From Sinorhizobium americanum (GTDB taxonomy: Bacteria; Pseudomonadota; Alphaproteobacteria; Rhizobiales; Rhizobiaceae), in contig NZ_LNQC01000043.1 in the NCBI RefSeq assembly GCF_001651855.1, forward strand, positions 124,001 through 188,000: a DNA stretch of 64,000 nucleotides, given 5' to 3'. A program made the position numbers and the translations under genes. Of the stretch, positions 7,333 to 16,942 are shown piece after piece (position 1 is the first letter of the stretch; every line of letters starts with the position of its first letter). Below the pieces are notes generated by a model. That model ran no database searches. It saw nothing but the letters and a program-made list of their open reading frames with translations, and was not told the DNA's origin.

Positions 7333-8547
7333 TCAGATAGGCTGCCCCGAAAGCAATCGCGGGTCCGCTTCGCCGGCAATGCCGGCCGCCTGGCGGATGA
7401 AGAAATTCTTGAGCGACGGCAGGCGATCGACGAGGCCGAGGCCGACGTCGCGCAGCACCCTCACCGGCGTGATGTCGTTGGAGAACAGCCGGTTCAGCAC
7501 ATCCGTCGTCACGCCCATGCGGAACGTGTCGAAGCGTCGCCAGATCTGGTAGCGCTCAAGGACGGCGAGCGAGCCGATGTCGAGGCCGAGCCGGTCCGCC
7601 TCGACGATCGTTTCGGCAAGGGCGGCCACGTCCTTGAAGCCGAGATTAAGGCCCTGGCCGGAGATCGGGTGAATGCCGTGGGCGGCATCGCCCGCCAGCG
7701 CGAAGCGCGGGGCCACGAAATCGCGCGCCAGCGTCAGGCCCAGCGGAAAGGCCCTGCGGCCGCCGACCACCTTGAGATGGCCGAGCTTATGGCCGAAGCG
7801 GCGCTCCAGTTCCTCTTCGAAAATGAAGTCATCCTCTTTCAGCAGCCTTTCGGCATCGTAGCTGCTCTCCGTCCAGACGAGCGAGGAGCGGTTGTTCTTG
7901 AGCGGCAGGGTGGCGAAGGGGCCGGCCGGCAGGAAATGCTCCTCCGCCGTGCCGCCATGCGGCCGCTCGTGCTCGACCGTCGTCACGATGCCGGACTGGC
8001 CGTAATCGAACTCGACGACCTTGATGCCGGCCGCCTCGCGCAATTTCGAACGCACGCCGTCGCAGGCGACCAGCAGCCGCGCCTCGAGCGCCTCGCCGCC
8101 GGCAAGCGTCACGGCAACGGCGTGATCGCCGCTCTTGAAGCTCTCGACCATCGCCGCCTGGCGGATGGCCACGCCGAGCTCCCGGCACGCGTCGCGCAAG
8201 GCGCCGACCAGCGCGGTGTTCGGCACCATATGCGCAAAGGGACGGCCCTCGCCGCCATCGCCCTCGAAGGTCAGAAATACGGGGCGAACGGGATCGGCGG
8301 CCTTCGAATCGGTGATCACCATCCTGAGGATCGGCTCGGCCTCCGGCGCGATCGCGCTCCAGACCCCGAGCACGTCGAGCATGCGCTCGGCAGCAAGCGC
8401 CACCGCGGAGGCTCGCTCGTCCCTTTTCCAAGCACCTTCCGGCGCGCCGTCGACAACCGTCACTTCAAGATGGGGAGCCGCTTTCTTGAACGATACGGCA
8501 AGCGACAGGCCGACATAACCGCCTCCGGCAATCAGTACATCGATCAT
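7333..8547 (-). CDS. UbiH/UbiF/COQ6-type FAD monooxygenase
   Basis: A 404-residue flavoprotein hydroxylase of the ubiquinone-biosynthesis group. It has an N-terminal FAD-binding Rossmann motif IAGGGYVGLSLA (residues 5-16), a mid-chain ACDGVRS motif, and the C-terminal GDAAHGIHPISGQGLN block that binds FAD ribityl phosphate. It probably hydroxylates the ring of a ubiquinone precursor; which ring carbon is not decidable here. ATG 8547 is chosen because the next upstream start adds 19 residues ahead of the Rossmann strand. A CTATAT -10 element lies at 8593-8588, without a clear -35. Confidence 0.88.
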   Translation of the reverse strand: MIDVLIAGGGYVGLSLAVSFKKAAPHLEVTVVDGAPEGAWKRDERASAVALAAERMLDVLGVWSAIAPEAEPILRMVITDSKAADPVRPVFLTFEGDGGEGRPFAHMVPNTALVGALRDACRELGVAIRQAAMVESFKSGDHAVAVTLAGGEALEARLLVACDGVRSKLREAAGIKVVEFDYGQSGIVTTVEHERPHGGTAEEHFLPAGPFATLPLKNNRSSLVWTESSYDAERLLKEDDFIFEEELERRFGHKLGHLKVVGGRRAFPLGLTLARDFVAPRFALAGDAAHGIHPISGQGLNLGFKDVAALAETIVEADRLGLDIGSLAVLERYQIWRRFDTFRMGVTTDVLNRLFSNDITPVRVLRDVGLGLVDRLPSLKNFFIRQAAGIAGEADPRLLSGQPI

Positions 8548-8618
8548 CCCGCCTTCTCCCGTCGCACTTGAGCATCGATCCGTGCCTATATAGATCAATG
8601 CCATCGCCGTTCCTACTG

Positions 8619-8716
8619 CCGCATGTCTCCTTGAATCGGGGGCGATTTAAGGAGACACGCAGCAACTCAAAGTGTACAGCGGCCTTTGCGCGTCTGAAAG
8701 GCGCGCGGCGCTGTAG
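8619..8716. repeat. Two-palindrome intergenic repeat of Sinorhizobium type
   Basis: The first palindrome pairs GTCTCCTTGAATC (8625-8637) with GATTTAAGGAGAC (8644-8656), one mismatch. The second runs from TACAGCG (8675) to CGCTGTAG (8716), with inner arms GCCTTTGCGCG and GGCGCGC. I recognise this architecture from memory as an element present many times in Sinorhizobium genomes; the formal name was not assigned. It sits between the divergent UbiH-type gene and tesB, just upstream of the tesB start. Confidence 0.75.
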
Positions 8717-8730
8717 AGGAGACCGCCGAA

Positions 8731-9609
8731 ATGTCGCGCCCCACCGAAACCCCCATGGATGCGCTTCTCGCCATTCTCGATCTCGAGAAGCTCGAGGTGA
8801 ATCTGTTCCGCGGCTTGAGCCCCCAGGTTGGCTGGCAGCGAGTGTTCGGCGGACAGGTGATCGGCCAGGCGCTCGTCGCCGCACAACGCACCGTGGATGC
8901 AAGCCGCTACGTGCATTCGCTGCACGCCTATTTCCTGCGGCCCGGCGATCCCACCGTCCCGATCATCTACGAGGTGGACCGCATCCGCGACGGGTCGAGC
9001 TTCGCGACGCGCCGCGTCGTGGCGATCCAGCACGGCAAGGCGATCTTCTCCATGTCGGCCTCCTTCCAATTCGACGAGGGCGGATTCGACCATCAGTTCG
9101 ACATCCCCGACGTGCCGATGCCGGAAGCCTTGCCGGGCGAAAAGGAGCTGCGGGAGAAATTCCTGGTCCACGCACCGGAGGCGATCCGCCGTTATTGGGA
9201 ACGGCCACGGCCGATCGAGATCCGGCCGACCTCGCTCGAGCACTACTTCTCGCGCGACAAGGCCGCGCCGCGGCAGGACGTCTGGGTGAAGGCCGTCGGC
9301 CAGGTGCCGGACGAACGGCATCTGCAGGCGGCCGTGCTTGCCTATCTCTCCGACATGACGCTGCTCGATACCTCGCTCTATGCGCACGGCACTTCGGTCT
9401 TCGACCGGACGCTGCAGGTCGCGAGCCTCGACCATGCCATGTGGTTCCATCGGCCCTCCAAAATGGACGACTGGCTGCTCTATACCCAGGACAGCCCGAG
9501 CGCGCACGGCGCACGCGGCATGACGCGCGGCAGCCTGTTCGATCGTTCCGGCGTGCTGATCGCCTCGGTGGCACAGGAAGGCCTGATCCGTAAAAAGGCA
9601 GTTGAGTAA
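8731..9609 (+). CDS. tesB: Acyl-CoA thioesterase II
   Basis: Hydrolyses medium- and long-chain acyl-CoA to free fatty acid and CoA. It has 292 residues with the double hot-dog organisation of TesB. The N-terminal hot dog carries VFGGQVIGQAL and HSLHAYFLRPGD; the C-terminal one carries YLSDMTLLDT, with the active-site Asp, and SLDHAMWFHR. The start at 8731 follows the palindromic repeat by 15 bases, so the repeat is probably in the leader. Confidence 0.95.
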   Translation: MSRPTETPMDALLAILDLEKLEVNLFRGLSPQVGWQRVFGGQVIGQALVAAQRTVDASRYVHSLHAYFLRPGDPTVPIIYEVDRIRDGSSFATRRVVAIQHGKAIFSMSASFQFDEGGFDHQFDIPDVPMPEALPGEKELREKFLVHAPEAIRRYWERPRPIEIRPTSLEHYFSRDKAAPRQDVWVKAVGQVPDERHLQAAVLAYLSDMTLLDTSLYAHGTSVFDRTLQVASLDHAMWFHRPSKMDDWLLYTQDSPSAHGARGMTRGSLFDRSGVLIASVAQEGLIRKKAVE

Positions 9610-9625
9610 AAAATAGCCAGTTCTG

Positions 9626-9640
9626 AGCCATTTTTTGGCT
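9626..9640. promoter_or_regulatory. AT-rich palindrome upstream of glnK, possible activator or terminator site
   Basis: AGCCA-TTTTT-TGGCT is a perfect inverted repeat in an AT-rich stretch after tesB, about 130 bases before the glnK sigma-54 promoter. It could be a tesB terminator or a degenerate NtrC enhancer site. It lacks the full GCACC-N5-GGTGC consensus, so either role is tentative. Confidence 0.3.
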
Positions 9641-9756
9641 TTTGCCTATTTTATCAGCTTTTCAATTGGCTGCTTTTTTAGCATTCCGCGATCGTCGGCG
9701 CATCAATCGTGGTTTTTTCGTGTCTTTTCCGGAATTTGCGGCCTCTGAATTGAATC

Positions 9757-9772
9757 TGGCACGCCCCTTGAA
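9757..9772 (+). promoter_or_regulatory. Sigma-54 promoter of glnK-amtB
   Basis: TGGCACG-CCCC-TTGAA matches the -24/-12 consensus TGGCACG-N4-TTGCA except for A in place of C at the -12 GC. The GG-to-GA spacing is the required ten bases. It lies about 90 bases before glnK. NtrC-dependent sigma-54 control of glnK-amtB is established in proteobacteria. Confidence 0.8.
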
Positions 9773-9777
9773 TGTGA

Positions 9778-10200
<423 letters not shown>

Positions 10201-10227
10201 GCAGCGCCGATCAGGGAGCATTTCTCA

Positions 10228-11652
10228 ATGTCATTCTACCTTTCCTCCTCTCTTCGACGCGTGGGCGCCGCTGCTGCCGCCTTGCTCGCGCCGGTCGTTG
10301 CCTTCGCCCAGGAGGCGGCGCCCGCCGCCGCCGAGGCCGTTGCCGCAACGCCGGTTCCGGACAAGGGCGACACCACCTGGATGCTGCTGTCGACCATCCT
10401 CGTCCTCTTGATGACCGTTCCCGGCCTCGCGCTCTTCTATGGCGGTCTTGTGCGCGCCAAGAACATGCTGTCGGTACTGATGCAGGTTCTGATGATCACC
10501 GCCGTGGTGATGATCATATGGGTGACCTATGGCTATTCGCTGGCCTTCACCGATGGCGGCTCGCTCAACTCCTTCATCGGCGGCTTCTCGAAAATGTTCC
10601 TGGCCGGCGTTGACACGACGACGCTTGCGGAAAGCTTCTCGAAGGGCGTCTTCATCCCCGAATACGTCTTCGTCGTCTTCCAGATGACCTTCGCCTGCAT
10701 CACGCCGGCGCTGATCGTCGGCGCCTTCGCCGAGCGCATCAAGTTCTCGGCCGTCATGCTGTTCGTCATCCTGTGGGTCACCTTCGTCTACTTCCCGGTC
10801 GCCCACATGGTGTGGTTCTGGGGCGGTCCGAGCGCCTATACGGCCCCGACCGGCCTGATCTTCTCCTTCGGCGCGATCGATTTCGCCGGCGGTACCGTCG
10901 TCCACATCAATGCGGGCATCGCGGGCCTCGTCGGCGCGATCATGCTCGGCAAGCGCACGGGCTACAAGAAAGAGATCATGGCTCCGCATTCGATGACGCT
11001 CACCATGGTCGGCGCCTCGCTGCTGTGGGTCGGCTGGTTCGGCTTCAATGCCGGCTCGAACCTCGAAGCCAATGCTTATGCAGCCCTCGCCATGATCAAC
11101 ACCTTCCTGGCGACCGCAGCCGCGATCATCTCCTGGGCCGTCGTCGAAACGCTCGTCCGCGGCAAGGCTTCGATGCTCGGTGCCGCCTCGGGTGCCGTTG
11201 CCGGTCTCGTCGCGGTAACCCCGGCCGCCGGCTTTGCCGGCCCGATGGGCGCGATCGTCCTCGGCCTCGCCGTCTCGCCGGTCTGCTACTTCTTCGTCGA
11301 CGTGGTGAAGAACAAGTTCCACTATGACGACAGCCTCGACGTGTTCGGCATCCACGGCGTCGGCGGCATCCTCGGCGCCATCGCAACCGGCATCCTCGTC
11401 AACCCGGCCCTCGGCGGTGCAGGTATCGTCGACTATTCGACCGCCGACTTCGCCGCCGGCTACGCCGGCACGGCAACGCAGGTCTGGGCGCAGCTGAAGG
11501 GCGTCCTCGTCACCGTCGTCTGGTCCGGTATCGGCTCGTTCATCCTGTTCAAGGTGGTCGATGCGATCGTCGGTCTGCGTGTCTCGGTCGAAGCGGAGCG
11601 CGAAGGTCTCGACCTCTCCTCGCACGGCGAAGCCGCCTATCACGCCAGCTAA
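10228..11652 (+). CDS. amtB: Ammonium transporter
   Basis: A trimeric ammonium channel of the inner membrane, 474 residues. It has a cleavable signal peptide ending near AFAQEA (residue 28), then about eleven membrane spans. Signature blocks are VPGLALFYGGLVR, the Amt signature DFAGGTVVHINAG and FGIHGVGGILGA with the pore histidine. The short acidic/polar C-terminal tail is where GlnK docks in relatives. Operon with glnK; a strong terminator follows. Confidence 0.97.
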   Translation: MSFYLSSSLRRVGAAAAALLAPVVAFAQEAAPAAAEAVAATPVPDKGDTTWMLLSTILVLLMTVPGLALFYGGLVRAKNMLSVLMQVLMITAVVMIIWVTYGYSLAFTDGGSLNSFIGGFSKMFLAGVDTTTLAESFSKGVFIPEYVFVVFQMTFACITPALIVGAFAERIKFSAVMLFVILWVTFVYFPVAHMVWFWGGPSAYTAPTGLIFSFGAIDFAGGTVVHINAGIAGLVGAIMLGKRTGYKKEIMAPHSMTLTMVGASLLWVGWFGFNAGSNLEANAYAALAMINTFLATAAAIISWAVVETLVRGKASMLGAASGAVAGLVAVTPAAGFAGPMGAIVLGLAVSPVCYFFVDVVKNKFHYDDSLDVFGIHGVGGILGAIATGILVNPALGGAGIVDYSTADFAAGYAGTATQVWAQLKGVLVTVVWSGIGSFILFKVVDAIVGLRVSVEAEREGLDLSSHGEAAYHAS

Positions 11653-11726
11653 GCGGATTGCGGCGCGGGCAGACCGGCGCCGCCATCAGTCCCGTCGCGA
11701 TCCGCATATTTCGCGGATCGCCCTTC

Positions 11727-11756
11727 GCCCGGATCCTCGCGATCCGGGCTTTTTTT
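11727..11756 (+). terminator. Intrinsic terminator of glnK-amtB
   Basis: Perfect nine-base arms GCCCGGATC and GATCCGGGC enclose a five-base loop and are followed by seven T residues. It lies 75 bases after the amtB stop. Confidence 0.93.
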
Positions 11757-11804
11757 GTCCCTGACCGGCCTATCCACGGGTAAATCGGCGCCACACGCGC
11801 ATGG

Positions 11805-11820
11805 TTAATGTCGCATTAAC
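11805..11820 (+). promoter_or_regulatory. CtrA-type binding site upstream of ftsK
   Basis: TTAA-TGTCGCA-TTAAC is an exact match to the full CtrA consensus TTAA-N7-TTAAC. It sits inside a perfect inverted repeat, GGTTAATG-TCG-CATTAACC, about 170 bases before the ftsK start and just after the amtB terminator. CtrA is the alphaproteobacterial cell-cycle master regulator, so cell-cycle timing of ftsK is a reasonable inference. Confidence 0.65.
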
Positions 11821-11987
11821 CCTACTCCGCTTAGGTTGATTCCATGGCACGCAATGTGCCTGGAGCATTCTGCGCCGGAACCGGTTCGGGCGGGCAAGGA
11901 TGTTCTGCAATCAATGGCTGGAAGGCTCCCACCGTTCACTTGGCAAATGCGTGGCGCTCCGGCGGATCGAAACGGGCAGCAGGCAAT

Positions 11988-14642
11988 ATGAGCAGAAGCA
12001 ACCCCGCAACGCTTGACAGCCGTTCCAACCGGTTCGTGCTGACCACCTTCCTCTGGCGCCAGACCGCGTCGCTGGCGGGTTTTGCGCTGTTCGGCACCCT
12101 GGCGATCGCCGTTGCCGCGCTTTCGACCTGGAACGTTGCCGATCCGAGCTTCTCCTATGCCACCTCGGAGGAGCCGACCAACCTGCTCGGCTATGCTGGC
12201 GCCGCCTTTGCCGACATCTTCATGCAATTCTTCGGCCTGGCGAGCGTCGTGGCGCTGCTGCCGGCGGTCGCCTGGGCACTCGTGCTCATCGGCAACAAGC
12301 CCTTCGACAAGGTTGTGAAGCGGTTTTGCCTGTGGTTCGTCGGCTCGGTGCTGGCAAGCGCCGCCTTGAGCTGTGTTCCGGCGCCGATCACCTGGCCGTT
12401 GCCGAACGGCCTCGGCGGCGTCTTCGGCGACATGATCCTGCGTTTCCCCGCGCTCTTCACCGGCACCTTCCCGACCGGCACCTTCGCGACCGTGCTCGCC
12501 TGCCTCTTCGCCGGGCCGGCGGCCTGGGCGCTGATCTTCAGCGCCGGCCTCATCGGCGTCAGCGACGAGGCGGAAGAGGAGCCGGCACCGGAACCCGTTC
12601 CGAGCAAGGCGCGCACCATCCGCGAAGAACTCGAGGACGAGGACGACGAAGGTCCGCTGACCTTGCTGATGGGTTCGCTCGCCCATATGCGCTTCACGGC
12701 ACAGGCCCGGCTGCGGCGGGCCTTCGGCCTGAGCGCCAGCCGCGCCAAGCGCCAGTACGACGAACCCTATGACTTCAACAATGACGAATTCGGCACGCTG
12801 AACGAACCTGTCCGGCCGAAGGCGCAGGCCGGCGGCACACGCATCGAACCGTCGCTCGATCGTGCCGAACGCCGCATCGTCACGCCGCCGCCGATCGTCG
12901 CCGACGAGGACGAGCCGCCCTTCGACATCGACGAGCCCCGCCCCGCCGGCATCCTGCCGGACGACGAGGACGACATTGCCGCCGACTGGGCGCCGAGGCC
13001 CGCCCCTGCAAAGCCGATGGTCGCGCTGGGCGGCTCGCGGGTCGCCCCGCCGCCGGCACGACCCAAAAGCGGCCAGCGCATCGATCGCGAAGCCCAGCGC
13101 TCCTTTGTCGAGGACGACGGCGACTTCGCACTGCCACCGATCCATTTCCTCGCCGAGCCGAAGAATGTCGCGCGCGACGCCTCGCTTTCGGCCGATGCGC
13201 TCGAACAGAATGCCCGCATGCTCGAAGGCGTGCTCGAGGATTTCGGCGTCAAGGGCGAGATCATCCATGTCCGCCCCGGGCCCGTCGTGACACTCTATGA
13301 ACTCGAGCCGGCGCCGGGGATCAAGTCGTCGCGCGTCATCGGCCTTGCCGACGACATCGCCCGCTCGATGAGCGCCATTGCTGCCCGCGTCGCCGTCGTG
13401 CCGGGCCGCAACGCCATCGGCATCGAACTGCCGAACCAGCGGCGCGAAATGGTCTATCTGCGCGAGCTGATCGGCTCGCGCGACTTCGAGACCACCAAGA
13501 CGAAGCTCGCCATGGCGCTCGGCAAGACGATCGGCGGCGAACCGGTCGTCGCCGATCTCGCCAAGATGCCGCATTTGCTCGTCGCCGGCACGACCGGCTC
13601 GGGCAAGTCGGTGGCGATCAACACGATGATCCTGTCGCTGCTCTACCGCCTCACCCCCGACCAGTGCCGGCTGATCATGATCGATCCTAAGATGCTCGAG
13701 CTTTCCGTCTATGACGGCATTCCGCATCTGCTCTCGCCGGTGGTCACCGACCCGAAGAAGGCCGTCGTTGCGCTGAAATGGACCGTGCGCGAGATGGAAG
13801 AGCGCTACAAGAAGATGTCGAAGATCGGTGTCCGCAACATCGACGGCTTCAACACCCGCGTCGAACAGGCGCTGTTGAAGGGCGAGGCGATCACCCGCAC
13901 CGTCCAGACCGGTTTCGACCGCCAGACCGGCGAGGCCGTCTACGAGACCGAGGAATTCGATCTTTCGCCGATGCCCTATATCGTCGTCATCATCGATGAG
14001 ATGGCCGACCTGATGATGGTCGCGGGCAAGGATATCGAAGGTGCGGTGCAGCGGCTCGCCCAGATGGCGCGCGCTGCCGGCATCCACGTCATCATGGCGA
14101 CCCAGCGCCCATCGGTCGACGTCATCACCGGCACGATCAAGGCCAATTTCCCGACCCGCATCTCCTTCCAGGTGACGTCGAAGATCGACAGCCGCACCAT
14201 TCTCGGCGAACAGGGTGCCGAGCAGCTCCTCGGCCAGGGCGACATGCTCTACATGGCCGGAGGCGGGCGTATCCAGCGCGTCCACGGCCCCTTCGTCTCC
14301 GACACCGAAGTGGAAGAGGTGGTCGCCTATCTGAAGACGCAAGGGGTGCCGCAATATCTCGACGCCATCACCGAGGATGACGACGAGGAGAACGACGGCG
14401 GCGGACCGGCCGGCACCTCGAATCTGGCCGATTCCGAGGACCCCTACGACCAGGCGGTGGCGATCGTGCTGAGAGACGGCAAGGCCTCGACCTCCTATGT
14501 GCAGCGGCGCCTCGGCATCGGCTATAATAGGGCCGCATCGCTGATCGAGCGGATGGAACAGGAGGGCATCATCGGCCCGGCGAACCACGCCGGCAAGCGC
14601 GAGATCCTGGTGCCGACCGAGGCGGAGATCACGGGCCGGTAA
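11988..14642 (+). CDS. ftsK: DNA translocase FtsK
   Basis: Septum-anchored motor that pumps chromosome ends through the division site and helps XerCD resolve dimers. An 884-residue reading from ATG 11988. The N-terminus has about four membrane spans (residues 25-185). An acidic, proline-rich linker follows (about 190-400). The RecA-type motor has Walker A GTTGSGKS and Walker [12 protein letters not shown]-terminal gamma domain ([17 protein letters not shown]) reads KOPS sequences. An in-frame upstream ATG at 11844 adds 48 residues of unlikely composition and lies close to the CtrA site, so the shorter start is preferred. Confidence 0.95.
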   Translation: MSRSNPATLDSRSNRFVLTTFLWRQTASLAGFALFGTLAIAVAALSTWNVADPSFSYATSEEPTNLLGYAGAAFADIFMQFFGLASVVALLPAVAWALVLIGNKPFDKVVKRFCLWFVGSVLASAALSCVPAPITWPLPNGLGGVFGDMILRFPALFTGTFPTGTFATVLACLFAGPAAWALIFSAGLIGVSDEAEEEPAPEPVPSKARTIREELEDEDDEGPLTLLMGSLAHMRFTAQARLRRAFGLSASRAKRQYDEPYDFNNDEFGTLNEPVRPKAQAGGTRIEPSLDRAERRIVTPPPIVADEDEPPFDIDEPRPAGILPDDEDDIAADWAPRPAPAKPMVALGGSRVAPPPARPKSGQRIDREAQRSFVEDDGDFALPPIHFLAEPKNVARDASLSADALEQNARMLEGVLEDFGVKGEIIHVRPGPVVTLYELEPAPGIKSSRVIGLADDIARSMSAIAARVAVVPGRNAIGIELPNQRREMVYLRELIGSRDFETTKTKLAMALGKTIGGEPVVADLAKMPHLLVAGTTGSGKSVAINTMILSLLYRLTPDQCRLIMIDPKMLELSVYDGIPHLLSPVVTDPKKAVVALKWTVREMEERYKKMSKIGVRNIDGFNTRVEQALLKGEAITRTVQTGFDRQTGEAVYETEEFDLSPMPYIVVIIDEMADLMMVAGKDIEGAVQRLAQMARAAGIHVIMATQRPSVDVITGTIKANFPTRISFQVTSKIDSRTILGEQGAEQLLGQGDMLYMAGGGRIQRVHGPFVSDTEVEEVVAYLKTQGVPQYLDAITEDDDEENDGGGPAGTSNLADSEDPYDQAVAIVLRDGKASTSYVQRRLGIGYNRAASLIERMEQEGIIGPANHAGKREILVPTEAEITGR

Positions 14643-14757
14643 GACTGGAAGACCGGCCGGTAACGGTCATTTGAGAAGGCCGCCGCCGCGGCAGCAGATA
14701 ACGCCTTGAAGGCGCCCCACTTGCGCTCCAAATGACGCTGATATGAAGGAGACTGCG

Positions 14758-15420
14758 ATGACAGAGACAAGAAACGGCGGCGGCGACACTCGGGCGATCT
14801 CGCGGCGTGTCTTCGTTTGCGGCCTGGCAGCGCTCGCAGGCATCGCCGGCACGACGCTGGACGCGGCCCCGGCTTCGGCGCAGGCCCCCGCCGTCGCCCA
14901 GAAGATCGCCGATCATTTTTCTTCGGTGAAGACGATGGCGGGCGAATTCGTGCAGTTCGGCCCGCGCGGCGAACAGACCGGCGGCAAGTTCTACATCCGC
15001 CGCCCCGGCCGCATCCGCTTCAACTACGAGGCGCCCTCGCCGATGCGCGTCATCGCCGACGGACGATCGGTGGTCATCGGCAACATGAAGCTCAAGACCT
15101 GGGACATCTATCCCTTGTCGAAGACGCCGCTCAATTTGCTCCTGAGCGAGCGGATCGATCTCCGCAGCCGCATGGTGCGCGACGTCCGGGTCGAACCCGA
15201 TCTCATCACCATCGTGCTCGGCGACCGCTCGATCTTCGGCGATTCGACCATCACCATGATGTTCGACCCGAGGACCTACAATCTCAGGCAATGGACGATC
15301 ACCGACGCGCAGAAGAAGGACACCTCGGTGATGATCTTCAACGTACAGACCGGCATCGAACTGGACGACAAGGTGTTCCGCATTCCCTATGACGAGGTCC
15401 GCAACAAGGGCGGCAAATAG
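14758..15420 (+). CDS. lolA: Outer-membrane lipoprotein carrier protein LolA
   Basis: Periplasmic chaperone that shuttles lipoproteins from the inner to the outer membrane. It has 220 residues from ATG 14758. The upstream in-frame ATG at 14743 is rejected because AAGGAG at 14745-14750 is the ribosome site for 14758. The signal region reads SRRVFVCGLAALAGIAG, ending near SAQA; the twin arginines before the hydrophobic core resemble a Tat signal. The mature part carries GEFVQFGPRGEQTGGKFYI and RPGRIRFNYE, as in LolA. It follows ftsK, an order also found in relatives, and a terminator follows. Confidence 0.93.
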   Translation: MTETRNGGGDTRAISRRVFVCGLAALAGIAGTTLDAAPASAQAPAVAQKIADHFSSVKTMAGEFVQFGPRGEQTGGKFYIRRPGRIRFNYEAPSPMRVIADGRSVVIGNMKLKTWDIYPLSKTPLNLLLSERIDLRSRMVRDVRVEPDLITIVLGDRSIFGDSTITMMFDPRTYNLRQWTITDAQKKDTSVMIFNVQTGIELDDKVFRIPYDEVRNKGGK

Positions 15421-15450
15421 CCATTGGCGCATAGCCGCGACAGGACTCTA

Positions 15451-15475
15451 GGGTCGCCTTCGGGCGGCCTTTTTC
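15451..15475 (+). terminator. Intrinsic terminator after lolA
   Basis: GGTCGCC-TTCG-GGCGGCC, a stem with one G-T pair and a stable TTCG tetraloop, followed by five T residues. It lies 31 bases after the lolA stop. Confidence 0.9.
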
Positions 15476-15550
15476 ATGCTTGTCGAGTGGCGCCGGACCT
15501 GCTTAAACCGCCCCGTATTGCCGGACACCCGCATATCCAGAGGAATGAGA

Positions 15551-16357
15551 ATGCCCCTTTCCATCGCCACGTGGAACATCAACTCCGTCCGCCTGCGCAT
15601 GCCGCTGGTGGAGCATCTTCTCGTAAATTGGCAGCCTGACATCCTCTGCCTGCAGGAGACCAAGTGCCCGGACGATCAGTTTCCGTCGGCACCTTTGAAG
15701 AAGCTCGGCTACAACTACATCGAAATGCATGGGCAGAAGGGCTACCACGGCGTCGCGACCGTCTCTCGCCTGCCGCTGACCGAACTGACCGACCGCCGCG
15801 ACTATTGCGGCGTCGGCGATGCGCGCCATCTCTCCGTCGTCTTCGCGGCCGGCGGCAAGACCATCCGCCTGCACAATTTCTATGTGCCGGCCGGCGGCGA
15901 CGAGCCGGATCGCATGATCAACCCGAAATTCGGCCACAAGCTCGATTTCGTCGACGAGATGAAGCTGCTGCACGCCGAGGCGGAGGCGGGCATTTCCTCG
16001 ATCCTGGTCGGCGACCTCAACATCGCTCCGCTCGAGCACGATGTCTGGTCGCACAAGCAGCTCCTGAAGATCGTCAGCCACACGCCCGTCGAAACCGACG
16101 GGCTCACCACGGTGATGACAGGCGGCGCCTGGGTCGACCTGATGCGCCAGCACACCCCGCCGCCCGAGAGGCTCTACACCTGGTGGAGCTATCGGGCGAA
16201 GGACTGGGCCGCCGCCGACCGCGGCCGCCGTCTCGACCACATCTGGTCCTCCGCCGACCTCGCCTCGAAGCTCGTCCGCGTCGACATTCTCAGGGAAGCA
16301 CGTGGCTGGGAGCGCCCCTCGGACCATGTGCCGGTGATTGCGCATTTCGAGCTTTGA
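15551..16357 (+). CDS. xthA: Exodeoxyribonuclease III
   Basis: AP endonuclease and 3'-5' exonuclease of base-excision repair, 268 residues. Motifs: ATWNINSVR at the N-terminus, metal-binding Glu in LQETKC, GDLNIAP, and C-terminal catalytic RLDHIW and SDHVPV. ATG 15551 is chosen over 15545 because AGAGGA at 15539-15544 lies six bases before it. The gene follows the lolA terminator and converges on the cNMP-binding gene. Confidence 0.95.
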   Translation: MPLSIATWNINSVRLRMPLVEHLLVNWQPDILCLQETKCPDDQFPSAPLKKLGYNYIEMHGQKGYHGVATVSRLPLTELTDRRDYCGVGDARHLSVVFAAGGKTIRLHNFYVPAGGDEPDRMINPKFGHKLDFVDEMKLLHAEAEAGISSILVGDLNIAPLEHDVWSHKQLLKIVSHTPVETDGLTTVMTGGAWVDLMRQHTPPPERLYTWWSYRAKDWAAADRGRRLDHIWSSADLASKLVRVDILREARGWERPSDHVPVIAHFEL

Positions 16358-16380
16358 TCGCCGCGCACTTGGGATTATCC

Positions 16381-16412
16381 CTCCCCACAGGTGGGAGGGG
16401 CTTTCTTGGGCA
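16381..16412. terminator. Hairpin between convergent xthA and cNMP-binding gene
   Basis: CCTCCC...GGGAGG arms around an ACAGGT-type loop are followed on the plus strand by GGGGCTTTCTT. It sits 25 bases after xthA and 15 bases before the stop of the convergent gene. The T tract is poor, so this is a tentative terminator; it may derive from a palindromic repeat. Confidence 0.45.
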
Positions 16413-16425
16413 GAAGCGCCTTCGA

Positions 16426-16881
16426 CTATGCAAAACGCCCGGCGAGCGCCTCGACGCGGCGGATCATCGCCTGCAGATTGTCGCGGATCCGGGCTTCGAC
16501 CATTGCCGTCACTTCCGGATATTCTTCCAGCATGCGGCGGAAAAGCGGCCGGTTGATGCGGATCACCTCGCTGTCCTCGTCCGCGGTCGCTGTGAACTTG
16601 CGCTCGACCATCGAGATCAGCGCCAGTTCCGATAACAGAGCGCCGCGGCCGACGCTGTCGACCTGCTGCGCGCGCCCCTCGGCATTGAGCTTTGAGAGCG
16701 AAAAGCTCCCCGCGGCGACCGCATAGGCGCAGTCCGCCGGCGCTCCCTCGCGAAAAAGCTCGTGACCCTTCGCCACGCGGCGGCGCTCGGCGCCGAAGGC
16801 GATCAGCCGAAGCTTGTCATCGCCGATGTCGGCGAAGAGCGAGACGTTGGACAGAAGCGCGATGTCGTCATTGAGCGTCAC
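16426..16881 (-). CDS. Cyclic-nucleotide-binding domain protein
   Basis: A 151-residue single-domain Crp-like cNMP-binding fold (residues 10-125). It has the beta-roll glycine motif FREGAPADCAYAV and a phosphate-cassette region GRGALLSELALIS. No helix-turn-helix follows, so it is not a transcription factor on its own. The canonical Arg of the cAMP pocket is not evident, so ligand binding is uncertain. Located between xthA and the response-regulator gene. Confidence 0.85.
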   Translation of the reverse strand: MTLNDDIALLSNVSLFADIGDDKLRLIAFGAERRRVAKGHELFREGAPADCAYAVAAGSFSLSKLNAEGRAQQVDSVGRGALLSELALISMVERKFTATADEDSEVIRINRPLFRRMLEEYPEVTAMVEARIRDNLQAMIRRVEALAGRFA

Positions 16882-16942
16882 GCAGCAATTCTCCTGACTC
16901 AGCTACGAGCAAGATGGGGAGGGAAAACCCGCAAATCCCGCC

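Noticed and set aside
8547-8604. Longer start of the UbiH-type protein
   Set aside because: The extra 19 residues precede the Rossmann strand that begins the family, and the added start lies at the -10 region.
11805-14588. 927-codon minus-strand frame
   Set aside because: Antisense to ftsK, low-complexity His/Asp/Arg-rich translation typical of shadow frames in GC-rich genes.
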